DNA of 64,000 bases from Pelodera strongyloides (Eukaryota > Nematoda > Chromadorea > Rhabditida > Rhabditidae), in the NCBI GenBank assembly GCA_036852015.1, contig JAANDG010000234.1:124001-188000 (forward strand), read 5' to 3'. The notes under the pieces are model-generated. The model was not told the DNA's origin, did not search any database, and saw only the letters and a list, made by a program, of their open reading frames with translations. This document shows positions 43,971 to 55,405 of this stretch, in pieces (within the stretch, counting starts at the first letter, position 1; the number at the start of each line of letters is the position of its first letter). A program made the translations under genes and the position numbers.

Positions 43971-45867
43971 AACCTTGGGGCACACCACTAATACAGTTCA
44001 TTACTTCTGAAGTGGAGTTTGCAGTTCTGACAAACATTTTTCTGTCCTCAAGCCAATTCTTGATCCATCGACACACATAATCGGGGAACCCCATACACTC
44101 TAACTTTGCAATAAGTTTCTTGTGCGAAACCCTGTCAAAAGCTTTGGCAAAATCAAAATAAACAACATCGATTTTCTCGCCATTTTCAATTGCCAGGGTC
44201 CAGTCATTTAAAGCACCAAGGAGAGCAGTTTCTCTTGATCTACTCTTAAGAAAACCATGCTGCTCAACGGGTATTAAATTGTTCTTGAGAGAAAAGTCTA
44301 ATATATGCGAAACTAAGAGTTTTTCAAATATACGACAAGGAAAACTAGTAATACTTACTGGCCTATAGTTTTTTACAGAAGAATCACTTGGCATTCCCTT
44401 AGGTAGCGGAATGACACAGGACCATTTCCAAAAGAATGGGACTTCTCCAGTCAACATAGACCTATTAAAAATTATGGACAACGGAACCGAAATAGCAGGG
44501 CCGATCTCTTTCAGAAAATGCATTGGTAAACCATCAGGTGTGCGAGAGAAAGAGACCTTCCACTTTGCAATTAATGACATAATTATTGAAGGATCAATAA
44601 CAACGGGAGGAAAAGGATCCGTAATGTTAAACTGAGTATCAATCTGCTGACAACGGTTATCATCTTGAATAAAATTAGAATGAAAATAACGAACAAAAGC
44701 ATTTGCACGATCTGTATCACTGACGTGAGTTATGCCTTCTAGGTCAGTAACAATGTGGTTAACTCTAGGAGAGCGAGATGTACCATTACTAATATACTTA
44801 AACAACTGGCTAACTTGGCCTGAAGCAATGATTTTTCTTTCTACATTGCTATAGTACTTATCAGAGGCTCTTTTTAACCAGCTGCTGACTAAATTATACT
44901 TTTCTTTATGCACATCACTAATATCGATCAAGGGAAACAATCGCTCTTTCTGATTGAAGTTTTCTATATGTCTCGGTATTCGAATACCACCAACGGAAAC
45001 TTTTTTACGAGGGATAAATGTGTACATAAGTTCGTGAATAAAACAGACAAAGAACTTGTAAAGTAAATCGGCATTAGGGTATACTCGTAGCATGTATGGC
45101 CAATCGATATTGCATAACTCCCTTGAAATTGACAGGTAATCTGCTTTTTTAAAATCATAAGATTGTCGAATAACCTGTGTTTCAGTGGAAATACGAACGT
45201 TAAACGAAATTAGACAATGATCACATTTGTGAGGGGGAGGCAAACATTTCGGATCAAAAACAACGTCATCAGCTGTAAGAATCAAATCTAAGCAGTGATT
45301 GTTTCTTGTATTAAAATTGACTAACTGCTCAAAATTAGCTGAATTACAGAAATCTACGAACAAAGATGCTCCTGTACCATTACCCAATTTCTGTAACCAG
45401 TTAATTGACGGAAGGTTAAAATCACCAATTACTATACATGGGAAATCACAAACGACAAACTGGGCGAGATACTCTGTGAGCGAAATTACATTCTCAAGAT
45501 TTGATGCAGGCTTAAAATATACTAACGTAATCCTTAATGGTTGTGACATGAATAAATCAACAGTAATTGCTTCAAACCAAATGTCATTATGCTGAGAAAC
45601 AACACTAGTAACTATATTGTTCTTAACTAGCAACGCAACACCTCCACCTTTTGTAGACATTCTATCAGTACGCAGTATAGAATAGTGATCAAAGTGAGAA
45701 ACAATGCTAGAATCAGTATGAGACTGTTGAAGCCAAGTTTCAGTAAGCATAAAAACTTCGGGTGAATGAGAGTCTAGTATGACCTTTACTTCTGATAACT
45801 TTTTTCTTAAAGACAATATATTGCTGTACATGAATTTAGAGGTCTTTTCACTAGCTCTCATTTTGGG
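43930..45867 (-). pseudogene. LINE endonuclease/reverse transcriptase frame, first part
   Basis: This open frame carries the endonuclease and the front of the reverse transcriptase through the GVPQGSVLGP block, then is broken just after it. The apparent upstream start (MESHLIVNLL) is translated satellite flank and not part of the element. The real protein begins further upstream in an intact element, since nothing like a first ORF or 5' UTR is present. Confidence 0.88.
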
Positions 45868-46412
45868 AATTATTTCATGGTTCAACAAATTAACAATTAA
45901 GTGAGATTCCATTTGAGAACCATACCCTAATTTTTCTATTACCGGGCTGTTTTTGAAAATTTTTCTATTACCGGGCTGTTTTCGCTTTAAGTTTTTGTGA
46001 TATTGTTTGTATCGAAGTTTAGACTGTAGGGCTCACTCACTGTTGGATGCTATGCTGTTATACGCGTCTTGTCTGCACTACGATCATAGATAATTAGAAT
46101 TTAATTATTTCATGGTTCAACAAATTAACAATTAAGTGAGATTCCATTTGAGAACCATACCCTAATTTTTCTATTACCGGGCTGTTTTTGAAAATTTTTC
46201 TATTACCGGGCTGTTTTCGCTTTAAGTTTTTGTGATATTGTTTGTATCGAAGTTTAGACTGTAGGGCTCACTCACTGTTGGATGCTATGCTGTTATACGT
46301 GTCTTGTCTGTACTACGATCATAGATAATTAGAATTTAATTATTTCATGGTTCAACAAATTAACAATTAAGTGAGATTCCATTTGAGAACCATACCCTAA
46401 TTTTTCTATTAC

Positions 46413-46558
46413 CGGGCTGTTTTTGAAACACATCGAGTAAATTAGCATTCTTATGCAACTTATGCAAATAACATAAATTAGAATAAAAATCGAACTAAAT
46501 CGAGCAAGAATTCAGTTTTCCCCGATGCGTTTCAAAAACCGGCCGGTGTTTCGCTTTA
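46413..46558. mobile_element. MITE family A copy at the satellite edge
   Basis: The left end is fused to satellite unit D (TTACCGGGCTGTTTTTGAAACACATCG). The right end is CGGCCGGTGTTTCGCTTTAA. It is probably the source of the MITE sequence within the satellite unit. Confidence 0.8.
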
Positions 46559-46710
46559 ACAATTATTGTTAGTTTGGCAAGTCCCTCCCTGAAGCCGTCG
46601 ATTCGTTATACTAAACCCTTCAAATGATTTGCAATGAGCTGAATGAGCATCGTAGTCCAAAGAAATCCTTGTGCTTCAAGCGCTTGGTCCCTTCAACAAA
46701 CGACCACATT

Positions 46711-46887
46711 TTAAAGCGAAATACCGGCCGGTTTTTGAAACGCACTGCGTACACCTGCTTTCTTATGCTGCATGTGCAAATGACAAAAAAATAAAACTAG
46801 ACCCCAATTAGGCCTCACGTTGCATAGATGCACAAGAATGCAAGTACTTGAGATGCGTTTCAAAAACCGGCCGGTACTTCGCTTTAA
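46711..46887. mobile_element. MITE family A copy, well preserved
   Basis: The ends are TTAAAGCGAAATACCGGCCG and CGGCCGGTACTTCGCTTTAA. Confidence 0.88.
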
Positions 46888-47604
46888 TCAAACTATGACG
46901 TAGAGTACAAATCAGAGGAAGCAATTTCCCAATTTTCCATAAAGTTGGGTCCGTTTTTAGAATTTTGTAATCTCAATTCCGTTGCCCTCTTGTCTCTTGT
47001 CTATAGCACTCTTGAGTTCGGAATGCAATCTGTTCGCGACGTCTACTTATACGAGAAACCCCTCGAAGGGAAGTTAATAGACCTGTCAAATGCATGAATT
47101 ACCCCCGCCTTCGAGTTTCACATTACTGATGACATGGTCTAATACTACCGTAGTTCGCATTACCATGCAAGTGGTTACTGTACTTATATAGCTTACTGTA
47201 ATTCACATAACTAACCATATTTGATAATACTACATTTCCACAGGAGACTAATTGCTGATGACACGGCCTAATACTACCGTAGTTCATATAGTTGATGACG
47301 GACTACTGTACTTCAAGATACCATATGACGTACAGTAGTGCTTCTCTAACTTATGGCATAGACGATTGTAGTTCACCTAGCGTCGTTTATGGCATACTGT
47401 AGTTGAATATCTCTATCTTATAACCTCCTCTCCTAGAAGATTATGTATAGTTCATGTACTGATGTTATTGCCCACTGTATTCCAATATTTCAACGACCTC
47501 GAGATATTTTTTGCTGTATTTGGTTCTTATAAATGCGTAACAACATCTTCACACTTTGTAAAAGTTAATGTGGCTTACCGTAGTCTACGTTACCGATGAT
47601 AAAT

Positions 47605-47860
47605 TACTGTAGTTCAAAGAACCAATGATACTGTACCTCAATTTCTATAGTTCAACTTACTGTAGTTCAAAGAACCAATGATACTGTACCTCAATTTCTA
47701 TAGTTCAACTTACTGTAGTTCAAAGAACCAATGATACTGTACCTCAATTTCTATAGTTCAACTTACTGTAGTTCAAAGAACCAATGATACTGTACCTCAA
47801 TTTCTATAGTTCAACTTACTGTAGTTGAAAGAACTAATGATACTGCACTTCAATTGTTTG
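47605..47860 (+). repeat. 53-bp minisatellite, about 4.8 units
   Basis: The unit starts TACTGTAGTTCAAAGAACCA; starts are at 47605, 47658, 47711, 47764 and 47817. The first four are nearly identical and the fifth is diverged. A looser copy lies near 47900-47950. Confidence 0.95.
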
Positions 47861-48190
47861 GCAAGTTAATATGGCTTATCGTAGTCTATGTTTGTTACCG
47901 ATGATAACTTATTGTAGTGCAAAGTGCAAAGAACCAATGATACTGTACTTCAATTTCTAACTCATAGTATAACTGATAACGTAATTCATATGGCAAGTTA
48001 TTATACATAATGTTACTATGGGCTTTGGTTTACACTTACACCTTACTGATGATATAACTTATTGCGTTCCGAAGCTAAGAGCGTCCCGCCATACAGCCGC
48101 CAAGTTTTCTTGCCAGCCATCTTTTCAATAAAAAATATTCACTGACGCATTTTTTTAACCTTTTTGTTTAACTGTACATGAGGTGCCTAC

Positions 48191-48197
48191 TTTTCAG
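48191..48197 (+). promoter_or_regulatory. Candidate trans-splice acceptor for the decarboxylase gene
   Basis: TTTTCAG precedes a stretch whose first ATG (48257) is in frame with the downstream enzyme. No upstream coding exon could be found. The site could equally be an ordinary acceptor, as the frame is also open from 48200. Confidence 0.45.
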
Positions 48198-48933
48198 TTT
48201 TCCTTGAAAAAGTACTCGGCACAGGACGACCGCATTGTCTCTACAGTATTCGTCCAATGGTGTATGGGTTCAACAACGTGTTCAAGAATTTGAATACCTA
48301 CTGTCAGGAACGGACCGCACGCATTAGGGAGTCGCTTTCTCCGTCGCGTATGAGTAAGTTTACATTTTAATAATCTTTTATCTCCGGAGCCGGCTTGTTC
48401 ATGTACTTTCTGAAAGCAACGTAACATTTGCTTGCTTGTAAAGTAAATTGGTATCCTACTGTACCTAGGGTGTATGTGCTTAGCTCACAATTAGCTTATG
48501 TTTATATTTTCAGATTTATATTTTAGGTAAAAAAATTTTATGTTTTTTACGTATTGTTAGCATAGATGTGCTTAGTTAGCAGAGTTAGTTTACGATTAGA
48601 TTTATTTGGTCATCCTTCTTTTTTCCAATCAATAAGCCACCAAACAGTTATTGCGCTCATCCAAAAAAAAAAAACTAACACATAAATGTTGTCGAATAGA
48701 ATAAATTCAAAATGTGGTTGTCAAATAAGTTTTCCAATAGTATTCCGTCTTTCACTTCCAGGCGCAGTTTCGTCGGAATCTGACGAAAGCTCTTCAACTT
48801 CTGGATTAGGAACCTCTTCCCGGGAGACTGTATCGCCAAGCGGAATGAATTCTACTACACCTGATGGGTCGACGCTCAACTCGACGCCGACAGGTAGAGG
48901 AAAATCTCTCCCACCCTCTCTTCTCTTCCTCAG

Positions 48934-48977
<44 letters not shown>

Positions 48978-51900
48978 CTCCCTCGCTCTCTCTCTCTCTC
49001 TCTAATGGTAATTAATCCTTTATTTCATGATATCTGAAAAGTTCCGAGAATATCAATAGAACGCTGGTTTAATTAAAACATGTTTGAGGTATTATTCTGC
49101 TCCTGGTCTAGGACCGGAACTTTGATGATAAATGAATAAACACTGGATACATAGAACATTACAGTAGAACATTACGGCTTTAGTCTAGCACTACAGTAGG
49201 CACCACAGCCTTAGTTTAAGAAATCACATCCCTTTACAGAGCACGGAATGTCGCACGATGAATTCCGACGTTACGGTAAAGAGACGGTGGAGTACATCGC
49301 CAACTATATCGAGACTATCCATAAAAGGAGAGTGGTACCATCGATTGAACCGGGGTAAGTCAATGAGCTATGTAGACATCTATTCGAGTTGTAAGAACTC
49401 TCACCAATGAAATTCGTTGAACCATTTGTTTGATGATCGCATATGGTTGTGGCTTATGGCCCATGATTAGACTTCGTGTCTGTCAGCCATGCTTCAGAGC
49501 TGTAGTTCATTTTTATGTTGTTTATCGGTTGTCATGCGAGAGAAGACAGTGAACTTAACTGTAAAGAAAGACTACATTTTACAGCTACCTTCGTGAGATG
49601 CTTCCCTTGGAGCCACCAACACAGCCAGAGCCCTTCCAAGCTCTTATGGACGATTTTGAGAAGTGCATTATGCCTGGGGTAAAATTATATTCCTCATACA
49701 CAAACAATTTGAATGACTAGTTGTGTATTGGCTGCCTACTTTTTTTTGAAGAACTAGAAATACAAAGGACGGTCACCTCCCGGGCGGTTAACCTACCGCC
49801 TCCGTAGATTCGGCAGGGAAGCTCTTTATCTTCATGTTTTATCATTAGATCGTTTTAGGTTACGCACTGGCAACATCCTCGTTTTCACGCATATTTTCCC
49901 GCGGGAAATGCTTGGCCGTCGGTGATTGCTGATATGCTAAGCGATGCGCTCGGATGTGTGGGATTCAGTTGGGTGTGTAATAGTGTAATTGCTTTACACT
50001 TTAGTCTAATTACAGTATCTCTTGATAAATAAACTTGTTGCTAGGAAACTGAAAATAAAAACATACATAATGGAGGAGACTCGCGAGAATGAAGTATAAT
50101 CCAGCATACTCAACTTGAATGAAAACCCGGCTAACGCGGCAGTTCATAAAGCTATTTGAACCATGATGAACTGTTTTACTTTATTTTATTTTATCATTGA
50201 CTTTTATTCATTTTATAATTTATTTATTGACTACTGATACTAAAATATAAATTATTTCTATTCAGGCCGCTTGCCCCGCAATGACCGAACTTGAGATGAT
50301 CATGCTGGAATGGTTCGGTAAGATGATCGGACTTCCACCAGAATTCCTCCCGTTCACGGAAAATGGACGAGGTGGAGGAGTTATTCAGGTACGAGTTAGG
50401 CTTAGACTTGGCTTATACTCGTCTCGGCCTCTCTCTCTCTCTCTTTTGCGTTCTCTCTCTCTCTCTCTCTCTCACTCTCTCAAAGGAGGACTAGGATCGC
50501 GAGAGAAATGTTAGAGCCTAGAGCTACAGTAACCAACAAACTTGCACATTTACATGATTGGGTATGTAGTTACCGTTCGGTTTGGACATTTTGTCTTTTT
50601 GAGTTTAATAATGTGATTTTGTGGCTTGCTATTGACTACTATCAATGTTCTATTTATGTTCATGTTGTAGAGTAGCGCATCGGAGTGTAACTTCGTCTCT
50701 CTTCTGGCTGCCCGTTTTGAAGTAATGAAGGAATTAAGACAAAGATTTCCATTCGTCGAAGAGGGCCTTCTGCTATCCAAACTGATAGCATATTGTTCAA
50801 AAGAGGTAAGATTTCCAAAAAGAATCAATCTTAAACTCAACTATATAGAACTAGAAGCCCCGAAACACACTTCTTCTCACACTAATGAGTCTGGCCCGTG
50901 ACACCTTTGAAACCACCACCCGGCGAGGGAATCATGGGCGATCCCTCCTGGCCCTAGCCCGAAGACGTCGAGCAATTTGTCATCTGGAACTCGTCGCCGA
51001 ATGCTCAGGACCTCTGCGGAACATGTCATAAGCAAACATTGAATCCGCATTGCACCACCCTTTAATAAAGGTGCACCGCTCTTGAAGCGTAAGAGAAATC
51101 TTAATGTTTCTGTTTTCACGTAGACCAGAACCTAGGAGGGGTCAAATATTGGTTTCTCCGTAGAACTGAATTCTTCCACAATTTATATTGCTTTTTGAAA
51201 AAGAACCAAATAATTTAGGCGCACTCATCCGTCGAGAAGGCCTGTATGATCGGAATGGTCAAAGTGCGAATTCTGGAAACCGACAGCAAATTCCGACTTC
51301 GGGGCGAAACTCTCAGAAACGCAATTCAGGTACGTGCAATGGTTTCCACTTTCTTATTTTCTTGTCCTGCTCTTAGGTTTAAGGTAATCGCCCTAGATAA
51401 CACCAACCATGGGTAAATTTAGCTAGAAACTGGGAAAAAATGCCTCCAAAAAAAAAGAATGTTTCAAATAAAGAGTAAATAGAAAAAGGGGCGGAGAAAC
51501 GTAATACCGCCAGATTTCTATGATTTTTTAGTCACAAAAAAAATTAATACGGGCAGATAACCGATATGCGGCATAATTAGTAAAAATTTAGGAAGACCGT
51601 AACCTCGGCCTAATTCCGTTTTTCGTCTCTACCACACTTGGTACAACAAGTTGCTGTTCATTTGATGTGCTCTCGGAGATTGGACCAGTCTGCGAGGATA
51701 ATGAGTATGGAATTTTGATGGAGTTTGAAATGCTATCTGCTACGTAACTTTTTGAAATTTTTATTAGATTGATAAAGAACGCAAATCACATTTCAACTAG
51801 CGTACGACGAAAGAAAAAAATTCACCGCGGTTTCCATTTGTGATTTGTTACCATTCAGAAACGTAACGCGTATGTTAATCTGATGTGACAGTGTTGGTTG

Positions 51901-54900
51901 CAGCAGTGTTACTGTCTTACAAGCAGTACAATAGTATCCAGTAGATATACTACAGTGCAATACATTACAGTACACTTTCATATTAAAGTACAGATCAGAC
52001 GTATAGTAAGTAGTGCGGGATACAGCACATACAGTACAGTACACGTACACAGCAGATACAACAGTAAGTGTAATTGTTTCCGAAACAAAGATGAGATTTT
52101 CTATTACAGACTCTGGCTGCACGTGGATGCGGCTTACGCGGGAAGTGCAATGATCTGTCCAGAATTCCGTCATCTGATGAATGGGATTGAATACGCAATG
52201 TCTGTTAACACTAATCCAAATAAGTGGATGCTGATCAACTTTGATTGCTCGACGATGTGGTAGGTGCAAAGAAAATAGAGAGCAAAAATAAACACGACAC
52301 GTTCAATAACTATTATAATTATATTCCAAGTGTAATTCATGGAATCGTACGGTATTTCTTATTCAAAATGTATGACGGATTATGTTTTCCTTGTTTTTCC
52401 TGAGTTGCAATATTGCTCTTATTGGTTGCAGGAAAACGAGCAACTCGCTCCTCTGAATCTCTGATCCCTAGCTATACATTATTGAACCTCCCTGAACATC
52501 CAATAACAACTATTCGCTATGTATGGTCACCTAATCATCTTTAGGGTTCGCGATCGTTTCAAATTCACTCAGGCTCTAGTTGTCGATCCTCTCTATCTTC
52601 AGCATAGTTGGATGGGTAAGTTGTTAAACTTTCAATAAAAATAGCTGGTCTAACCTCTAACCCATACCCGAACTCAAACATAAAACTAGAAGTAAAATAC
52701 TTGCTCTGTCGTATGTACTTTAGAAATCTTTTTTTTTCTATGTACTATTTCCACAACAGCGTAAATAAAATAATACTGTAAAGCGATCTCATAATTTGGC
52801 GTAGAGCAAGTTATATATTTGAAGCGCTTTAGATAAGTCGATAGACTACCGTCACTGGGGAATCCCCCTATCCCGAAGGTTCCGCTCCCTCAAACTCTGG
52901 TTTGTGATACGCACGTACGGCGTCGAAGGCCTGCAGAAGTACATACGAGAGGTAGGTGTATAATACTTCGATTTAGTCTGGATTCCGAATAGAGCGAAAA
53001 GCGCGCAGTAGTAGGGAATTTCGTGAACTTTCGTCGATTGTTTTTTTTTTCGTAAATTTTTGAGTTTATCAAAGTTTACCAAAAATCAAAAATTGTGCGG
53101 AAATAGGTAGCTAACCTACGATATGTTATGTGAACCTGCGACAGGTGAATTTAGTACTGTAATATGTAGTTTTGATAAATAGACGAACTACAGTCTGCTA
53201 GACCTACAGTATGCTAAATGTACGGTAATCATTCAGCATGTTCGTCTCGCTAAGAGGTTCGAGCAACTTCTACGTGCTGATCCAGTGTTTGAGATAGTCG
53301 GAGACGTAATCATGGGTCTTGTCTGCTTCAGAATTAGGGTGAGCGATATTTATCATTCACAAACATAAAGCTATGAATGTTTCCTTTCTTGTTGCAACAG
53401 CAAAGTTCAGGAAATCGGTAAGAATTTGAAAAAAAAATATAAAAAGTGATTTTCTGCAAACACAAGAGATTATAAATTACGAACTCAAGATTTCCAACGT
53501 AGGCGAGATTTTATACCAGAAAACGGTGTTTTCAATATCTTCAGAGTCGAATTGACATACAGTACAAAGTGTGCCAGTGCTGTGCGGCACTCTCCTGCTG
53601 CGCCAGCACAGCGCCGTACCGTTTTTTGAAATAAAAATGACATTCTAGGCCAGCGAAGAGGCTAATCAGTTGCTCCTCACTCGTCTCAATTCATCTGGAA
53701 GAATCCACATGGTTCCTGCGTCGTTAAATGATCGATTCGTAATTCGATTCTGTGTTTGTGCTGAAAAAGCGACCGACAAAGACATCCAGACTGCATATGA
53801 TATTATCAGTCAACAGGCGCAGCACATACTTCGTAAGTAATCGTCCAATTGATAGTACGTAAACCAAGACTTGACCTAAATGACCCCGGTAGTTAGCCGC
53901 GTAAGTGAAGAATCCATCCAGTTCGCTAATAAACAAGATGGGTTTACCAAGCTGAGTTGTTTTTCCTACGTCGAAATATGAAGAAACTCGTCGAAATTGC
54001 CATGTAGACTGTAGACTCCGATCAACTAGCTTATTACTTGGCTCTAGTAAGACGCAGACTTGGATTTTCTGTTAAACAAATATCTTTTTAAATTTGTAAC
54101 AATAAAATAAGAATCTTAATTTAGATGAGAGAACTTTAGATGAGATCGCAGCGGAACCGCTCCTGGAAGATCAATACCGTGAGATGTTGGAGGAGGAAGG
54201 GATAGACACGAGCTCAGTGCCACCGAGCACCTCCCGACGAGTGAGCAACCTATTAGTGGAAAATCGATATTGTCTCGTGGTTGTAGGAATTGTATTAGCA
54301 ATTGCATGTTGTTGTTTTTCGATTTAGTGGGTATCCTCGTGTATCATATACCTGGCTAATAACTCTTTATTACCGTAATAACTGACTATGCGGCATGCTA
54401 TGTGTAATCGGTAGAACACGTTGATTAGCTACCGTAAACCTTGAACTTATTGGCTACAGTATGATCGTATGATGCATGTAAAACGTGTCAGTCTTCTTGT
54501 GGATGTCGCATGTAGTGCGATTAGAATGTAGTAGTGTGCTTACTGCTGACAAAGAATAGGTCGTCAAGTTTAAAGAAACGAACAAGATTGATTTTTGAGA
54601 TTGTTACATGATTTCGTTATCTTTTTCGGAACTTTTCCAATAAGTCTTTCACAAATGGCATTTGTTGCCTGATACTATTGATACTAATTTGGTCCCTCTT
54701 ATTAATGATGTAAGACGTAACTACTAATGCTGAGTACTTGGTGCTGTGGTATACGGTATTTCCGATGTTTCACACTAATTACTCCAATAACTAACCCAAT
54801 AAATTGTTTATGTCGTGATGTCGTGACGTGGGTGCTTCTTCTTGTCCATTTGATTGGTAGAATGGGCCAAAGTTTGTTGTATTTCTCAAATGTGAAATTG

Positions 54901-55323
54901 TGAAATTGCCAAAGCACGCGCATGCGGCATGGATGCTGGTGCCTGGTACTGCGATAAGGCTTCGTAAAAGAATATTTTCTAAAAATGATGTGAGTATGTC
55001 CTACTGTCTAAATCACTACTATTTGAATCACAATGCGCCTTACATATGTTTGTTGTTTCCATTTTAGCATAGTGTCACAATTGGGAGAATAGGAATTCAC
55101 TGGGAATTATTACCCGCGTCTGAGACGCGGGAATTACCTGGGACCTGAAGTAAGTGATAAGTCAACCGCATAAGGTATTACCCTATCAATTTAGTCCTCG
55201 GACTTCCGTGAACCCACGTCTCCATTCCTTCCAGTGACTGAGCCAACGAGGGAAGACCTTCTTGCAAGGACTGGACATAAGGACCTAGCTACGAAAAGGT
55301 TTGAAGTGTGTATGTGTGTGTGT

Positions 55324-55405
<82 letters not shown>

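Larger units (their letters stand above)
42977..45867 (-). mobile_element. Non-LTR (LINE) retrotransposon, 5'-truncated, CR1/jockey-like
   Basis: The element reads on the minus strand. It begins just before an AP-endonuclease domain (YSNILSLRKKL; LTETWL; GDFNLPSINW; CDHCLISF), followed by reverse transcriptase (YFDFAKAFDRVSHKKL; GVPQGSVLGP; the catalytic YADD) and a C-terminal region. The 3' end has an (ATT)n tail, seen on the + strand as ATAATAATAATAA at 42977. Flanking AATTA copies at 42972-42976 and 45868-45872 are the target-site duplication. The frame breaks twice, both in simple-sequence runs: a CT run near 43945-43955 and a poly-T/A run near 43658. The copy is therefore dead or the assembly has indels there. 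Family placement is by motif memory only. Confidence 0.93.
42627..46430. repeat. 235-bp satellite, four units, interrupted by a retrotransposon
   Basis: Unit A is about 42627-42860. Unit B is 42861-42976 plus 45868-45991. Unit C is 45992-46226. Unit D is 46227 to about 46430. Units differ at only a few positions (for example GTCTGGTCTGTATT versus GTCTTGTCTGTACT). Each ends with MITE-derived sequence (ACCGGGCTGTTTTCGCTTTAA). Confidence 0.92.
39339..48197. other. Intergenic, repeat-rich interval
   Basis: No host exon is supported between the unc-53 stop and the first decarboxylase exon. The interval contains a 313-bp TIR element, three tandem-repeat fields (40380-40925, 41043-41640, 47605-47860), a foldback at 42050, the 235-bp satellite with a nested retrotransposon (42627-46430) and two MITE copies. 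Positions 46890-48190 are rich in TACTGTAGTTC-type motifs. The first AATAAA after unc-53 is at 41465. Confidence 0.65.

Noticed and set aside
43930..45912. 660-codon frame taken as an intact host gene with start MESHLIVNLL
   Set aside because: The first residues come from the satellite flank and the rest is LINE endonuclease and reverse transcriptase, broken by a frame shift before the YADD block.
51793..52269. 158-codon minus-strand frame and 121-codon + frame across 51898-52263
   Set aside because: The + strand part from 52110 is the PLP-lysine exon of the decarboxylase; the upstream part is intron, and the minus frame is a shadow.
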